A DNA stretch of 32,640 nt from Corynebacterium sp. 122RC1 (lineage in GTDB: Bacteria > Actinomycetota > Actinomycetes > Mycobacteriales > Mycobacteriaceae), in NCBI RefSeq assembly GCF_024580955.1, contig NZ_JANIKD010000022.1, positions 1-32,640 on the forward strand. Reading direction: 5' to 3'. Under the pieces are notes generated by a model, which was not told the origin of the DNA, did no database searches, and saw only the letters and a program-made list of their open reading frames with translations. A program made the translations under genes and the position numbers. This document shows, one piece after another, positions 1 to 7,223 of the stretch (within the stretch, counting starts at the first letter, position 1; each line of letters opens with the position of its first letter).

Positions 1-318
1 CACTTTCCTACGCTTGGTGTAGCCACGTAAGCTCATGTTTTTCATAACCCTGGCTACACGCTTATGATTCACCGAAACAAACCCCTTCTGGGAGTTCAGT
101 TCAGCGGTGATTCTCTTCGCACCGTAGCATCCGTTGAAGTCTGAAAAGACGACGCTGATACGGGCGCCTAGCAAGGCATCATCGCAGGCCCTATCCTCAC
201 GGCGTTTAGTGCCATCGTGCCACTTGTAGTAGGAAGACCTGTTGACATCAAGGACCTTACACATCCGCTTGACCGAGTATTCGGTGCGGTGGTCTTCAAC
301 AAACTGGAAGCGGATCAC
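1..318 (-). CDS. IS3-family transposase OrfB, N-terminal part (runs off window)
   Basis: The first 106 codons of the catalytic transposase subunit are present, read leftward from a GTG at 318. The visible protein has the typical IS3 OrfB N-terminus: an HTH_21-like stretch with VKRMCKVLDVNRSSYYKW, then FNGCYGAKRITAEL and VNHKRVARVMK. The DDE catalytic core (rve domain) would lie beyond the window edge. The GTG overlaps the orfA stop codon as GTGA, which suggests translational coupling. The OrfB frame is also open upstream of the GTG, so an OrfA-OrfB fusion by -1 frameshifting, usual in this family, remains possible. No A6G slippery run is evident. Whether the complete gene is intact cannot be judged here. 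Confidence 0.8.
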   Translation of the reverse strand, partial: MIRFQFVEDHRTEYSVKRMCKVLDVNRSSYYKWHDGTKRREDRACDDALLGARISVVFSDFNGCYGAKRITAELNSQKGFVSVNHKRVARVMKNMSLRGYTKRRKV

Positions 319-620
319 CAGTTTGTCTCTGCCGCGAAATATTTCATAGCCTTCTGCAGGATCTCTCGCTCTTCACGCAGCCTAGCGTTTTCCTTTTCGA
401 GTTCGCGTATGCGTTGTGCGTCAGAAATCTCTTGGGCTTGCTTTGCTAACCGCTTGGTGCGGGCTCGCTTGCCGGTACCGAGTGCCTTCACCCAGCCGTG
501 CAATGTGGCTCGATTAATACCGAGATCGCTCGAAGCCTGCTGCAAGGAAAGACCCAGATTGTCCTCATAGAAGGCAACCGCATCCCTTTTGAACTGCTCG
601 TCATAGCGTTTCGCTGACAT
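315..620 (-). CDS. IS3-family transposase OrfA
   Basis: A 101-residue protein that recognises the ends of the insertion sequence. Residues 5-55 form a transposase_8/HTH domain (KRYDEQFKRDAVAFYED, then INRATLHGWVK). Residues 66-95 form a basic, heptad-rich helix (IRELEKENARLREEREILQKA), the leucine-zipper-like oligomerisation segment of IS3 OrfA proteins. The length is normal for the family and no stop interrupts it, so it looks functional. The ATG at 620 lies about 65 bases inside the element end, leaving room for the terminal repeat and a weak promoter. Its stop overlaps the GTG of orfB. Confidence 0.88.
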   Translation of the reverse strand: MSAKRYDEQFKRDAVAFYEDNLGLSLQQASSDLGINRATLHGWVKALGTGKRARTKRLAKQAQEISDAQRIRELEKENARLREEREILQKAMKYFAAETNW

Positions 621-685
621 GGTGGTAGATTACCTTTCCCCCAGCCCGACTGAGCTGAGATTGGGTGTCTACCTAACGGGGGTCA

Positions 686-1216
686 GGTCCCCCCAACCTG
701 GGCCAAGAAAATGGCATGAGTGCAGACACCATCAGTTGGTGGACACTCACCCCGTACGCACTGGCTGGTTTGGTGTTCGGCCCGATCGCCGGCATGCTCG
801 CGGCCAAGTTTGGGTACCGCAGTATTCTGCAAGTTGGTCTCGTCGGAACGTTCTTGGGCCTGCTCGCAGCGATTTTCCTGGTCGATTCCCCCACCCCCGC
901 CGTGCTCCTGGCGCTGTCCGTGTTCATCGGTGTGACCTACGCTGGCACCGCAAACATCATGCTCAACGGCCTGGGCATCGTTCTGAGCCCCGCAGACAAT
1001 CAGGGCTACCTGCCGGGCATGAACGCAGGCGCTTTCAACCTCGGCGCGGGGCTGAGCTTTGCCATCCTGTTCGCCGTGCTCAACGCCAGCGGCTATGCAA
1101 TGGGCATCACCGCCGGCGCAGTCATCCTGGGCTTGGCGTTCGCGGCGTCGCTGCTGATCCCAAGGCCTGAGTCGCTGCAGGATAACACTACCGACGCCAC
1201 CATCACAGCTCACTAA
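686..1216 (+). pseudogene. MFS transporter remnant (5' half lost to IS insertion), uriT-like
   Basis: The open frame carries about five hydrophobic segments (LTPYALAGLVFGPIAGMLAA, ILQVGLVGTFLGLLAAIFLV, AVLLALSVFIGV, FNLGAGLSFAILFAVL, ITAGAVILGLAFAA). This matches roughly the last five helices of a 12- to 14-helix major facilitator protein. The frame stays open upstream of the ATG at 716 and reads as protein back to about 686, where the insertion sequence begins; the N-terminal half is therefore missing. The downstream neighbour is a nucleoside hydrolase. In C. glutamicum the uridine operon contains an MFS transporter (uriT) directly before uriH, so nucleoside uptake is the likely lost role. 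A 166-residue product from the ATG at 716 could be made but would not be a working transporter. Confidence 0.82.
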
Positions 1217-1240
1217 CTCATTGGCAGAAAGGAACCCCTC

Positions 1241-2179
1241 ATGAGCACAAAAATCATTTTGGACTGCGACCCCGGCCACGACGACGCCGTAGCCATCATC
1301 CTCTCGCTCGGCAGCCCGGAGATCGACTTGCTAGGCATCACCACCGTGGGCGGCAACCAGACGTTGGAGAAGGTCACCTACAATGCTCGCCAGGTGTGCA
1401 CGGTGGTTGGCAAGCAGGCGCCCATTTACGCCGGTTGCACCCGCCCCCTGGTGCGCCCCGTGGAGGTGGCGGAATCCATCCACGGCGAGACTGGCATGGA
1501 AATCCATAACTTTGAGTTGCCCACCCCCACCGTGGATGTGGAAGACAAGCACGCGGTGGACTTCATCATCGAAACCGTGATGAGCCATGAGCCCGGCACC
1601 GTCACGCTCGTGCCCACCGGCCCGCTCACCAATATCGCGCTGGCTGCCCGCAAGGAGCCGCGCATCGTGGAGCGGGTAAAGGAGGTGGTCCTCATGGGCG
1701 GTGGCTACCACACGGGCAACTGGTCGGCCGTGGCGGAATTCAACATCAAAATTGATCCAGAGGCGGCGCACATTGTGTTCAATGAGCCCTGGCCCGTCAC
1801 CATGGTTGGCCTGGATCTCACCCACCAGGCGCTTGCCACCGCGGAGGTGGAGGAGGAAATCCGGCAGATCGGCTCCACTGTTTCCGAGTTCACCGTTGGG
1901 CTGTTTGGCTACTTCCGCCAGGCCTACAAAGATGCCCAGGGCTTTGACGATCCCCCAGTTCACGACCCCTGCACCGTGGCCTACCTCATCGACCCCACAG
2001 TGTTCACCACACAAAAGATGCCTATTGACGTAGAACTCCATGGCGCCTTGACCACCGGAATGACTGTCGCAGATCTTCGTGCGCCAGCCCCCGCCGACTG
2101 CCACACCCAGGCCGCTGTAGAGCTGGACCACCGCAAGTTCTGGGACCTGGTGATCCGCGCGATTAAGGAACTTTCCTAG
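1241..2179 (+). CDS. uriH: Ribonucleoside hydrolase (inosine-uridine preferring family)
   Basis: A cytoplasmic enzyme that hydrolyses the N-glycosidic bond of ribonucleosides, giving ribose and the free base. At 312 residues it has the normal family length. The N-terminus shows the calcium-binding aspartate cluster (DCDPGHDDA, Asp8, Asp10, Asp14, Asp15). FNIKIDPEAA lies near residue 170 and the HDP motif (His241-Asp242) is in the C-terminal part. An AAAGGA ribosome site lies about 8 bases before the ATG. The gene starts 24 bases after the transporter remnant and was presumably co-transcribed with it; the upstream insertion may now separate it from its original promoter. The name uriH rests on the transporter-hydrolase pairing known from C. 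glutamicum. Preference for uridine over purine nucleosides is not provable here. Confidence 0.85.
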   Translation: MSTKIILDCDPGHDDAVAIILSLGSPEIDLLGITTVGGNQTLEKVTYNARQVCTVVGKQAPIYAGCTRPLVRPVEVAESIHGETGMEIHNFELPTPTVDVEDKHAVDFIIETVMSHEPGTVTLVPTGPLTNIALAARKEPRIVERVKEVVLMGGGYHTGNWSAVAEFNIKIDPEAAHIVFNEPWPVTMVGLDLTHQALATAEVEEEIRQIGSTVSEFTVGLFGYFRQAYKDAQGFDDPPVHDPCTVAYLIDPTVFTTQKMPIDVELHGALTTGMTVADLRAPAPADCHTQAAVELDHRKFWDLVIRAIKELS

Positions 2180-2229
2180 GGCGCGACTTAGGGCGCTGTA
2201 TGGCGTTGGTGGGCTTGGATTTGGGCGTT

Positions 2230-2323
2230 GGTCGATAGCCTGAAGTCGATAGGACAGCGCGTTGGTCGATAGGACGGCGGATTTGGGGGAAAATCGCGTC
2301 CTATCGACTTTTGTCTATCGACC
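2230..2323. repeat. Cluster of five GTCGATAG octamers, partly a long inverted repeat
   Basis: The octamer GTCGATAG occurs directly at 2231, 2245 and 2265, and inverted (CTATCGAC) at 2301 and 2315. The outer copies GGTCGATAG (2230-2238) and AAGTCGATAGGAC (2243-2254) are mirrored in order by GTCCTATCGACTT (2298-2310) and CTATCGACC (2315-2323). The strand could therefore fold into a long two-part stem with the third direct copy in the loop. It lies between uriH and pncA, about 100 bases before the pncA promoter. It could be an operator array, a transcript-end structure or a dispersed repeat. The rest of 2180-2421 shows no gene I can support. Confidence 0.7.
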
Positions 2324-2407
2324 TCCGCGCACAAGCCTCTACAAGCGCACCAGTCTCGCAGCCCGCCGCCAACGGGGGTACAGCGGCCATAATGGCGCCA
2401 GCAGCAG

Positions 2408-2421
2408 TACAATCCGTGGGC
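2408..2421 (+). promoter_or_regulatory. Predicted pncA -10 element, near-leaderless start
   Basis: A TACAAT hexamer at 2408-2413 ends 8 bases before the pncA ATG at 2422. No Shine-Dalgarno sequence fits between them, so the transcript probably begins at or within 1-2 bases of the start codon. No good -35 is visible. Confidence 0.55.
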
Positions 2422-2952
2422 ATGAAGGCACTTGTAATTGTTGATGTTCAAAATGACTTCTGCCCCGGTGGCAGCTTGGGCACCGAACGCGGCGCTGACG
2501 TAGCCGCGGCGATCACCGAATACGCCCGCGGCGACCACGGCTATGACTATGTGGTGGCCACCAAGGACTGGCACATTGACCCAGGTGAGCACTTTGAGGT
2601 CTGGCCCGTTCACTGCGTAGCTGGCACGTCTGGCGCGGAGTTTCACCCAAACTTGCAGGTGGAAACCGATGAGGTGTTTTACAAGGGCCAGTACACCGCC
2701 GCCTACTCCGGTTTTGAGGGGGCTAGCGAAGCTGGGGAGTCCATGGAGGAATGGCTCACGCAGCGCGGTGTGACGGAGCTGGACGTGGTGGGCATTGCCA
2801 CCGACTTCTGCGTGAAAGCCACCGCGATTGATGGCCTAGAAAAGTTTCAGGTCCGTGTACTCACGGACCTGTGTGCCCCCGTTGCTGACGAGGCTGAAGC
2901 GTTTGCGGCGCTAGCCGCCGCTGGTGCTACCGTGCAGCCAGCAGACGCTTAA
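2422..2952 (+). CDS. pncA: Nicotinamidase / pyrazinamidase
   Basis: Hydrolyses nicotinamide to nicotinate and ammonia in the NAD salvage route; enzymes of this family also activate pyrazinamide. The 176-residue protein belongs to the isochorismatase fold. The catalytic triad is visible: Asp8 in IVDVQNDF, Lys88 in FYKGQYTAAYSGF and Cys130 in ATDFCVKAT. The metal ligands Asp49, His51 and His57 (KDWHIDPGEHF) fall at the numbers used in M. tuberculosis PncA. I chose the ATG at 2422 because conserved sequence starts there and a TACAAT promoter lies just before it; the open frame upstream runs through the repeat cluster and does not look coding. Its last 26 bases overlap the end of the convergent DUF3618 gene. 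The next salvage step, pncB, is at 23233. Confidence 0.93.
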   Translation: MKALVIVDVQNDFCPGGSLGTERGADVAAAITEYARGDHGYDYVVATKDWHIDPGEHFEVWPVHCVAGTSGAEFHPNLQVETDEVFYKGQYTAAYSGFEGASEAGESMEEWLTQRGVTELDVVGIATDFCVKATAIDGLEKFQVRVLTDLCAPVADEAEAFAALAAAGATVQPADA

Positions 2953-3202
2953 TCTCCTCAAGCTCGGTGCGGCGTTTGCGGGAGCGCAGCACGCCCACCA
3001 CGATCACACCTACTACTGCAGCGGCCACGCCAGCCAGGATCTTCTGTGCTTGTGGGTCCTGCAGCTTAGCGGAGGCTTGCACCTTTGCGTCTTCAACGAG
3101 GTTGGCTGGCTTGGAGCGGTCTGCGATCTCGTCCAGCGTGCTTGCAAGCTGACGGCGGGTGCGTTCGATTTCGCGCTGAATATCTTCCAAATTGCGTGCC
3201 AC
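2927..3202 (-). CDS. DUF3618 small membrane protein
   Basis: A 91-residue protein with the DUF3618 pattern: an N-terminal charged helix (LEDIQREIERTRRQLASTLDEI) suited to coiled-coil formation, one membrane helix at about residues 55-73 (LAGVAAAVVGVIVVGVL), and a basic then charged cytoplasmic tail. It starts at a GTG (3202) preceded by AAGGAG ten bases upstream. Homologues are common in corynebacteria and mycobacteria and their function is not known. It converges with pncA and their 3' ends overlap by 26 bases. It is divergent from bcp with a 150-base gap. Confidence 0.85.
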   Translation of the reverse strand: MARNLEDIQREIERTRRQLASTLDEIADRSKPANLVEDAKVQASAKLQDPQAQKILAGVAAAVVGVIVVGVLRSRKRRTELEEIKRLLAAR

Positions 3203-3302
3203 GGGCCTAGATCTCCTTGAGTCTTTGTTCTAAAACGAGCGGTGCCACTCGCCTGGCAGCGCAGGAACACTGGCGTGCAGCGCACCTTCGCTCAAGCTGT
3301 TG

Positions 3303-3329
3303 CTACCTTAACCCTTTCTACCTTAACCC
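3303..3329. repeat. Two direct 12-bp repeats upstream of bcp
   Basis: CTACCTTAACCC is present twice without mismatch, at 3303-3314 and 3318-3329, with a 15-base period. The second copy ends 10 bases before the predicted bcp -10 element, so the pair covers the -35 region and the bases just upstream. This is where a repressor or activator would bind. No known regulator motif was recognised. Confidence 0.65.
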
Positions 3330-3339
3330 CTCATGCCGG

Positions 3340-3352
3340 TATCCTGTGGAAC
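3340..3352 (+). promoter_or_regulatory. Predicted leaderless bcp promoter -10
   Basis: TATCCT at 3340-3345 is followed by 7 bases and then the ATG at 3353. There is no ribosome-binding sequence in the spacer, so transcription probably starts at the A of the start codon. The same hexamer and spacing precede rph. Confidence 0.55.
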
Positions 3353-3811
3353 ATGAGTGAAAATGTGCGTCTTGAACCAGGCCAAAAAGCCCCAGCGTTT
3401 ACGTTGATCAACGATGCAGGCGAACAAGTCTCCCTCAGCGACTTCGCCGACCAGCGGGTTATCGTGTACTTCTACCCCCGCGCCAACACCCCCGGCTGCA
3501 CCAAAGAAGCCTGCGACTTCCGCGATAACGTGGAGGAGTTTGACGCGGTGATCGGCATCTCCCCGGACACCCCTGACAAGCTGGCCGCGTTCCGCAGCGA
3601 CCACAGCCTCAACTTCCACCTCCTTTCCGACCCGGAGAAGGAAACCATGAAGGCCTACGGTGCTTTCGGTGAGAAGAAGAACTACGGCAAGATCGTGGAG
3701 GGTGTGATCCGTTCCACCTTCATTGTGAACAAGGGCGTTATTGAAAAAGCCATGTATAACGTGCGCGCCACCGGCCACGTTGGCCGCGTACTCAAAGACT
3801 TCCGCGCCTAA
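3353..3811 (+). CDS. bcp: Thioredoxin-dependent thiol peroxidase (BCP/PrxQ peroxiredoxin)
   Basis: Reduces hydrogen peroxide and organic hydroperoxides using thioredoxin. It has 152 residues, typical of the PrxQ/BCP class. The active site PRANTPGCTKEACDFRD contains the peroxidatic Cys49 after the conserved Thr46, and the resolving Cys54 five residues later, as in atypical 2-Cys PrxQ enzymes. The start at 3353 is chosen because family homology begins with SENVRLEPGQKAPAF and a promoter lies 7 bases away; an in-frame start at 3242 would add an unlikely extension. The TetR gene follows 28 bases after the stop and is probably co-transcribed. The bcp-fasR-acpS order is also found in C. glutamicum, as I recall. 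Confidence 0.92.
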   Translation: MSENVRLEPGQKAPAFTLINDAGEQVSLSDFADQRVIVYFYPRANTPGCTKEACDFRDNVEEFDAVIGISPDTPDKLAAFRSDHSLNFHLLSDPEKETMKAYGAFGEKKNYGKIVEGVIRSTFIVNKGVIEKAMYNVRATGHVGRVLKDFRA

Positions 3812-3839
3812 CACCCTCCCCGAAAGAAACCACAACCCC

Positions 3840-4490
3840 ATGCCCAAAACCGACCTCCAGGCTGAGCTGGCAGAAGAGATTCTCCTGCCACGGCGTAGGC
3901 CGGCCCAACAGCGTTCACGGGAACGCTTTGAGCGCATGCTCGCGGCGGCCCGCAGCGTGTTGGTAGAGCACGGGTTTGAGTCGTTCACGTTTGATGAGGT
4001 GGCAAAGCGCGCGGAAGTGCCCATCGGTACCCTGTACCAGTTCTTTGCCAACAAGTATGTGATGATCTGCGAGCTGGACCGCCAAGATACTGCGGCAACC
4101 ATCGCCGAATTAGAGCGCTTTGCCACCCAGGTCCCGGCCCTGCAGTGGCCGGATATCTTGGATGAGTTCATTGACCACCTCGCCGATCTGTGGCGGGCGG
4201 ACCCTTCCCGACGCGCCGTGTGGCACGCTATCCAATCCACACCCGCAACCCGTGCGACCGCCGCGCATACCGAGCAGCCGGTTCTGGAATTGCTCGCTAC
4301 TGCCCTGGCCCCGCTTGCCCCGCAAGCCACGCCCGAGGAACGCGTCGAGTTGGCTCGGCTGTTGGCGCACACGCTCACCAGCTTGCTGAATTACGCGGCG
4401 CACGATTCCGCCGAAGAGCTGTTCTCCTCCAGGGTGAAAGAAATCAAGCGGATGCTTGTGGCCTACCTGTTTGCCGTTGCCGCAGGATAA
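3840..4490 (+). CDS. fasR: TetR-family regulator, probable FasR (fatty acid synthesis)
   Basis: A 216-residue TetR-type repressor. The N-terminal helix-turn-helix is at about residues 50-73 (FTFDEVAKRAEVPIGTLYQFFANK), preceded by a basic arm (PRRRPAQQRSRERF). The C-terminal ligand-binding half is helical and shows no recognisable motif. The ATG at 3840 is used because sequence before it is the bcp 3' end in another frame. The gene sits between bcp and acpS with the fatty acid synthase beyond. In C. glutamicum this position holds FasR, an acyl-CoA-responsive regulator of the fas and acetyl-CoA carboxylase genes. The FasR name is an inference from position; the TetR assignment is firm. It converges with acpS across a 31-base gap. 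Confidence 0.8.
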   Translation: MPKTDLQAELAEEILLPRRRPAQQRSRERFERMLAAARSVLVEHGFESFTFDEVAKRAEVPIGTLYQFFANKYVMICELDRQDTAATIAELERFATQVPALQWPDILDEFIDHLADLWRADPSRRAVWHAIQSTPATRATAAHTEQPVLELLATALAPLAPQATPEERVELARLLAHTLTSLLNYAAHDSAEELFSSRVKEIKRMLVAYLFAVAAG

Positions 4491-4509
4491 CCACCTGAGA
4501 ACCGCTCCT

Positions 4510-4528
4510 CCCCTGGCAGCGCTAGGGG
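4510..4528. terminator. Possible weak hairpin between convergent fasR and acpS
   Basis: CCCCT (4510-4514) and AGGGG (4524-4528) can pair around a 9-base loop in the convergent gap, overlapping the acpS stop. No T-run follows on either strand, so a terminator role is only tentative. Confidence 0.25.
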
Positions 4529-4941
4529 GATGGGGCGCTGGGGGCGTCGGAAAGCATGCAAATTGCGGTGGCGAAGGGGCCGTCATGGCTAATGCTCACC
4601 TGGGCCACGCTGTGCCCGCTGAGTTTGGCAACCTCGCCGCGCAGCTCGATGTGGGGGCGGCCCCAGCGATCCGGCACCACCTCAATTTCGGCGAGGTTGA
4701 GTGCTTGCTCGGAAAGTGCCGGAGGCTCGCCGTAATTGGCGGCGCTCCAAGCTTTAATGAAGGCCTCCTTGGCGGCCCAGCGGCCCGCAAGGTGCTCGTC
4801 CTTGCGGGGGTGGTCCGCGGCAAGGCGCAGCTCGCGGGGGCTAAACACGGTGTGGAAGCGGGAGCCCGGGAGTGCGAGTTGCTCAGCGAAGCTGGGGATG
4901 TGGACCAGATCTATGCCAACAGTATTGGCGGCACCATTCAT
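4522..4941 (-). CDS. acpS: Holo-[acyl-carrier-protein] synthase
   Basis: Transfers 4'-phosphopantetheine from CoA to a serine of the acyl carrier protein domain. The 139-residue protein has the two signature motifs: VGIDLV with the magnesium-binding Asp11, and RWAAKEAFIKA with Glu59. The bacterial type I fatty acid synthase encoded at 7224-16100 lacks the transferase domain found at the end of the fungal enzyme, so this separate AcpS is its likely activator. The pqo gene lies between them, and pqo ends 30 bases upstream of acpS. A TAAGCT hexamer (4954-4949, minus strand) ends 7 bases before the ATG with no Shine-Dalgarno sequence, so acpS may also have its own leaderless promoter. Confidence 0.92.
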   Translation of the reverse strand: MNGAANTVGIDLVHIPSFAEQLALPGSRFHTVFSPRELRLAADHPRKDEHLAGRWAAKEAFIKAWSAANYGEPPALSEQALNLAEIEVVPDRWGRPHIELRGEVAKLSGHSVAQVSISHDGPFATAICMLSDAPSAPSP

Positions 4942-4954
4942 GCCCCACAGCTTA
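4942..4954 (-). promoter_or_regulatory. Predicted leaderless acpS promoter -10
   Basis: On the minus strand TAAGCT is followed by 7 bases (GTGGGGC) and the acpS ATG. The element lies in the 30-base pqo-acpS gap, so any -35 would be inside the pqo 3' end. Confidence 0.45.
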
Positions 4955-4971
4955 ACCGCTCGTGGCGCCCG

Positions 4972-6708
4972 CTACGGCTTGGGGATGTTGCGGAGGTTGG
5001 AGGTGGCGAGGTCGAGCATGTGGCCCACGCCGCCGTCGAACACCGTTTTCACCGCGGCCTTGCTGAAGCCGGTGAGCATTTCCATGGTGATGTGCGGCGG
5101 GATGGAAAGCGCGTTCGGGTCGGTGACAATGTCGATGAGCACCGGACCTTCGCAAGCGAACGCCTCACGGATTTGGGTGCGCGCCTGGGCGGGGTCGGTG
5201 ATGCGCACGTGCTTGATTCCCACCGCCGCTGCGATCGCCGCAAAGTCCACTTGCGGGTGATCCGTTTGGAACTCAGGCAGGCCCTCCACCATCATTTCCA
5301 GCTTCACCATGCCAAGGGAAGAGTTGTTGAACACCACGATCTTGGTTGGTAGCTCGTGCAACTTCACGGTGAGCAGTTCCCCGAGCAGCATGGCCAGGCC
5401 GCCATCACCGGAGAAGCTCACCACCTGCCGGGAGGTGTCCGCAGCCTGGGCCCCGATCGCCATTGGCAGCGCATTTGCCATGGTGCCGTGGCGGAAGGAA
5501 CCGAGCATCTCGCGGGCGCCGTTTGGAGTGACGTAGCGTGCTGACCACACGTTGCACATACCGGTGTCCACCGTGAAAATGGCGTTGGGTGCGGCTTCCT
5601 CATCAATAATGTTGGCAATGAACTCGGGGTGGATTGGCGTGTGTTGTTCCACATTGGAGGTGTAGGCCTCCACCACGTCCTTGAGTTTTTTGTGGTGCAG
5701 CTTCAGCATCTTGTCCAAGAAGCTGCGGTCTTGCTTTTCCTCCAGGTGGGGCAGGATGTTTTCGATGGTGGCGGCGACGTCACCCACCACAGGGGTGGAC
5801 ACCTTGGTGCGCCGGCCAATGTGCGAGGCATCGATGTCTACCTGCGCCACGTTTCTGGTGGGCAGGAAGGAGTTGTACGGGAAGTCCGTTCCCAGCAGGA
5901 TCACCAAGTCCGCCTCGTGGAGCGCTTCGTGGCAGGCACCGTAGCCTAGGAGACCAGACATTCCCACGTCAAAGGGGTTGTTGTGCTGGATATACATCTT
6001 GCCACCGAGCGCGTGCCCAACCGGCGCTTTAACCTTCTCCGCGAGCGCCATCACCTCTGCGTGAGCATCCTTGCAGCCAGCGCCGCAGAACAGTGCCACG
6101 GTTTCCGCCTCATTGATGGCCTGGGCCAGGCTGGCGGCCTCACGCGGATCGGGATACACCACAGGCCGGCCGGCGGCGATCTTGGAGGCGCTGAACACGG
6201 CCTCAGCGGCGTCCTGCTGCGACACATCACCAGGAATAACCAGCACAGATACACCCTTGCCACCGACGGTGGACTGAATAGCGTGGTGCAGCACCCGCTC
6301 GCCCTGCTCGGCGGAATTCACCATCTCGCAGTAACCCGAGCACTCAGCAAAAAGCTGCTCAGGATGGGTTTCCTGGAAGAACGATGAGCCAATCTGCACG
6401 GAAGGAATATGGCTCGCGATTGCCAGTACTTTAGCGCCGTTACGGTGGGCGTCGTAAAGCCCCTGCACCAGGTGCGTGTTGCCTGGGCCGCACGAACCCG
6501 CGCACACCGCGAGCTCCCCCGTGACCAGTGACTCCCCCTCCGCCGCAAACGCCGCAGCCTCCTCATTGCGCACGTGCACCCACTCGATACTGGAGCGCCG
6601 CACCGCATCCACGATGGGGTTCAGGCTGTCACCCACCAAGCCATAAATCCGCTTGACCCCCTGCGCCTCGAGGGTTCTCACGAGCTGATCCGCAAAATTC
6701 TTCGCCAT
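4972..6708 (-). CDS. pqo: Pyruvate:quinone oxidoreductase (pyruvate dehydrogenase, quinone)
   Basis: Oxidatively decarboxylates pyruvate to acetate and CO2 and passes electrons to membrane quinones; it needs thiamine diphosphate and FAD. The 578 residues match the PoxB/PQO length. The catalytic Glu50 lies in VRNEEAAAFAAEGES. The central FAD-binding domain is at about 190-340. The thiamine-diphosphate motif starts with SGDGGLAM (Asp435) and ends at VVFNN. The start at 6708 has an AGAAAGG ribosome site upstream. It is a peripheral membrane enzyme in relatives. Its place between acpS and fas is unusual compared with C. glutamicum, where as I recall pqo is elsewhere. The long upstream gap suggests independent regulation. 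Confidence 0.92.
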   Translation of the reverse strand: MAKNFADQLVRTLEAQGVKRIYGLVGDSLNPIVDAVRRSSIEWVHVRNEEAAAFAAEGESLVTGELAVCAGSCGPGNTHLVQGLYDAHRNGAKVLAIASHIPSVQIGSSFFQETHPEQLFAECSGYCEMVNSAEQGERVLHHAIQSTVGGKGVSVLVIPGDVSQQDAAEAVFSASKIAAGRPVVYPDPREAASLAQAINEAETVALFCGAGCKDAHAEVMALAEKVKAPVGHALGGKMYIQHNNPFDVGMSGLLGYGACHEALHEADLVILLGTDFPYNSFLPTRNVAQVDIDASHIGRRTKVSTPVVGDVAATIENILPHLEEKQDRSFLDKMLKLHHKKLKDVVEAYTSNVEQHTPIHPEFIANIIDEEAAPNAIFTVDTGMCNVWSARYVTPNGAREMLGSFRHGTMANALPMAIGAQAADTSRQVVSFSGDGGLAMLLGELLTVKLHELPTKIVVFNNSSLGMVKLEMMVEGLPEFQTDHPQVDFAAIAAAVGIKHVRITDPAQARTQIREAFACEGPVLIDIVTDPNALSIPPHITMEMLTGFSKAAVKTVFDGGVGHMLDLATSNLRNIPKP

Positions 6709-7223
6709 TGTGACGCTGCCTTTCTGGTTCGGTTTGAGTGTGCGTACCCCCAGTGTCCGCCCAACCTACCCCAAGGCGCCACCGAATGCTTCAAATTCAC
6801 AGCTCGCGGTGCTGTGTGCACTGCGCAACACTTCCAAGTGCGTTCCGACGTCACCGCGCAGCCCACAACCTTTCCGTACACCTTGCCCACTCGCTTCCAA
6901 GCGGGACCCCTAAGGCCTACCAATGCCGCAGCCCCCTCACCCGCACGTACGGGCACTGGGAGGTGCCATGCTTCGACACCTGTGATGGCAAGCAGGACCC
7001 CCAATTCCTCGGGGTCAAACGAATGAAAATACACACGTGCCGGAGGCCAGATTCCGGCTTCAACACGGTTGTGAAATCTTATAGACAACGATCACCTTTT
7101 CATAAGGGATACTCAGGCTTATCACTCTCACCACCGCTCAGCCAGCACACACCACGCAAAAGCCCCCCACCAGTGAGAACCTGATTCTTCAGGCCAACCG
7201 ATGGGGAGCTCCTCGTGCATTGC
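6709..7223. other. Intergenic region between pqo and the fas 3' end (515 bp)
   Basis: It contains the pqo promoter region and the end of the fas transcript. I see two small dyads: ATAAG/CTTAT at 7102-7122 and CCTGA-TTCT-TCAGG at 7180-7193. The second lies about 30 bases beyond the fas stop and could help end the fas transcript, although no T-run follows it. No convincing gene is present. Confidence 0.5.

Larger units (their letters stand above)
1..685 (-). mobile_element. IS3-family insertion sequence, partial (right end inside window)
   Basis: This is the orfA-proximal part of an IS3-family element lying on the minus strand; the rest runs off the left edge. The two-ORF layout (a small helix-turn-helix OrfA with a leucine-zipper-like tail, then an overlapping DDE OrfB) is diagnostic of the family. 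The right end is placed near 685, where the minus strand begins TGACCCCCGTTAGG, because transporter-like coding sequence resumes at about 686. The other end and the target duplication cannot be seen, so the exact boundary is uncertain by a few bases. Confidence 0.8.

Noticed and set aside
2188..2646. A 152-codon minus-strand frame across the octamer repeats.
   Set aside because: It runs antisense through pncA and the repeats, and its composition is not protein-like.
4456..5352. A 298-codon plus-strand frame opposite acpS and pqo.
   Set aside because: Both minus-strand genes have intact catalytic motifs, so this is an antisense shadow.
6678..7088. A 136-codon minus-strand frame upstream of pqo.
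   Set aside because: It overlaps the pqo start in another frame, has no ribosome site and matches no family I know; the region is more likely the pqo promoter.
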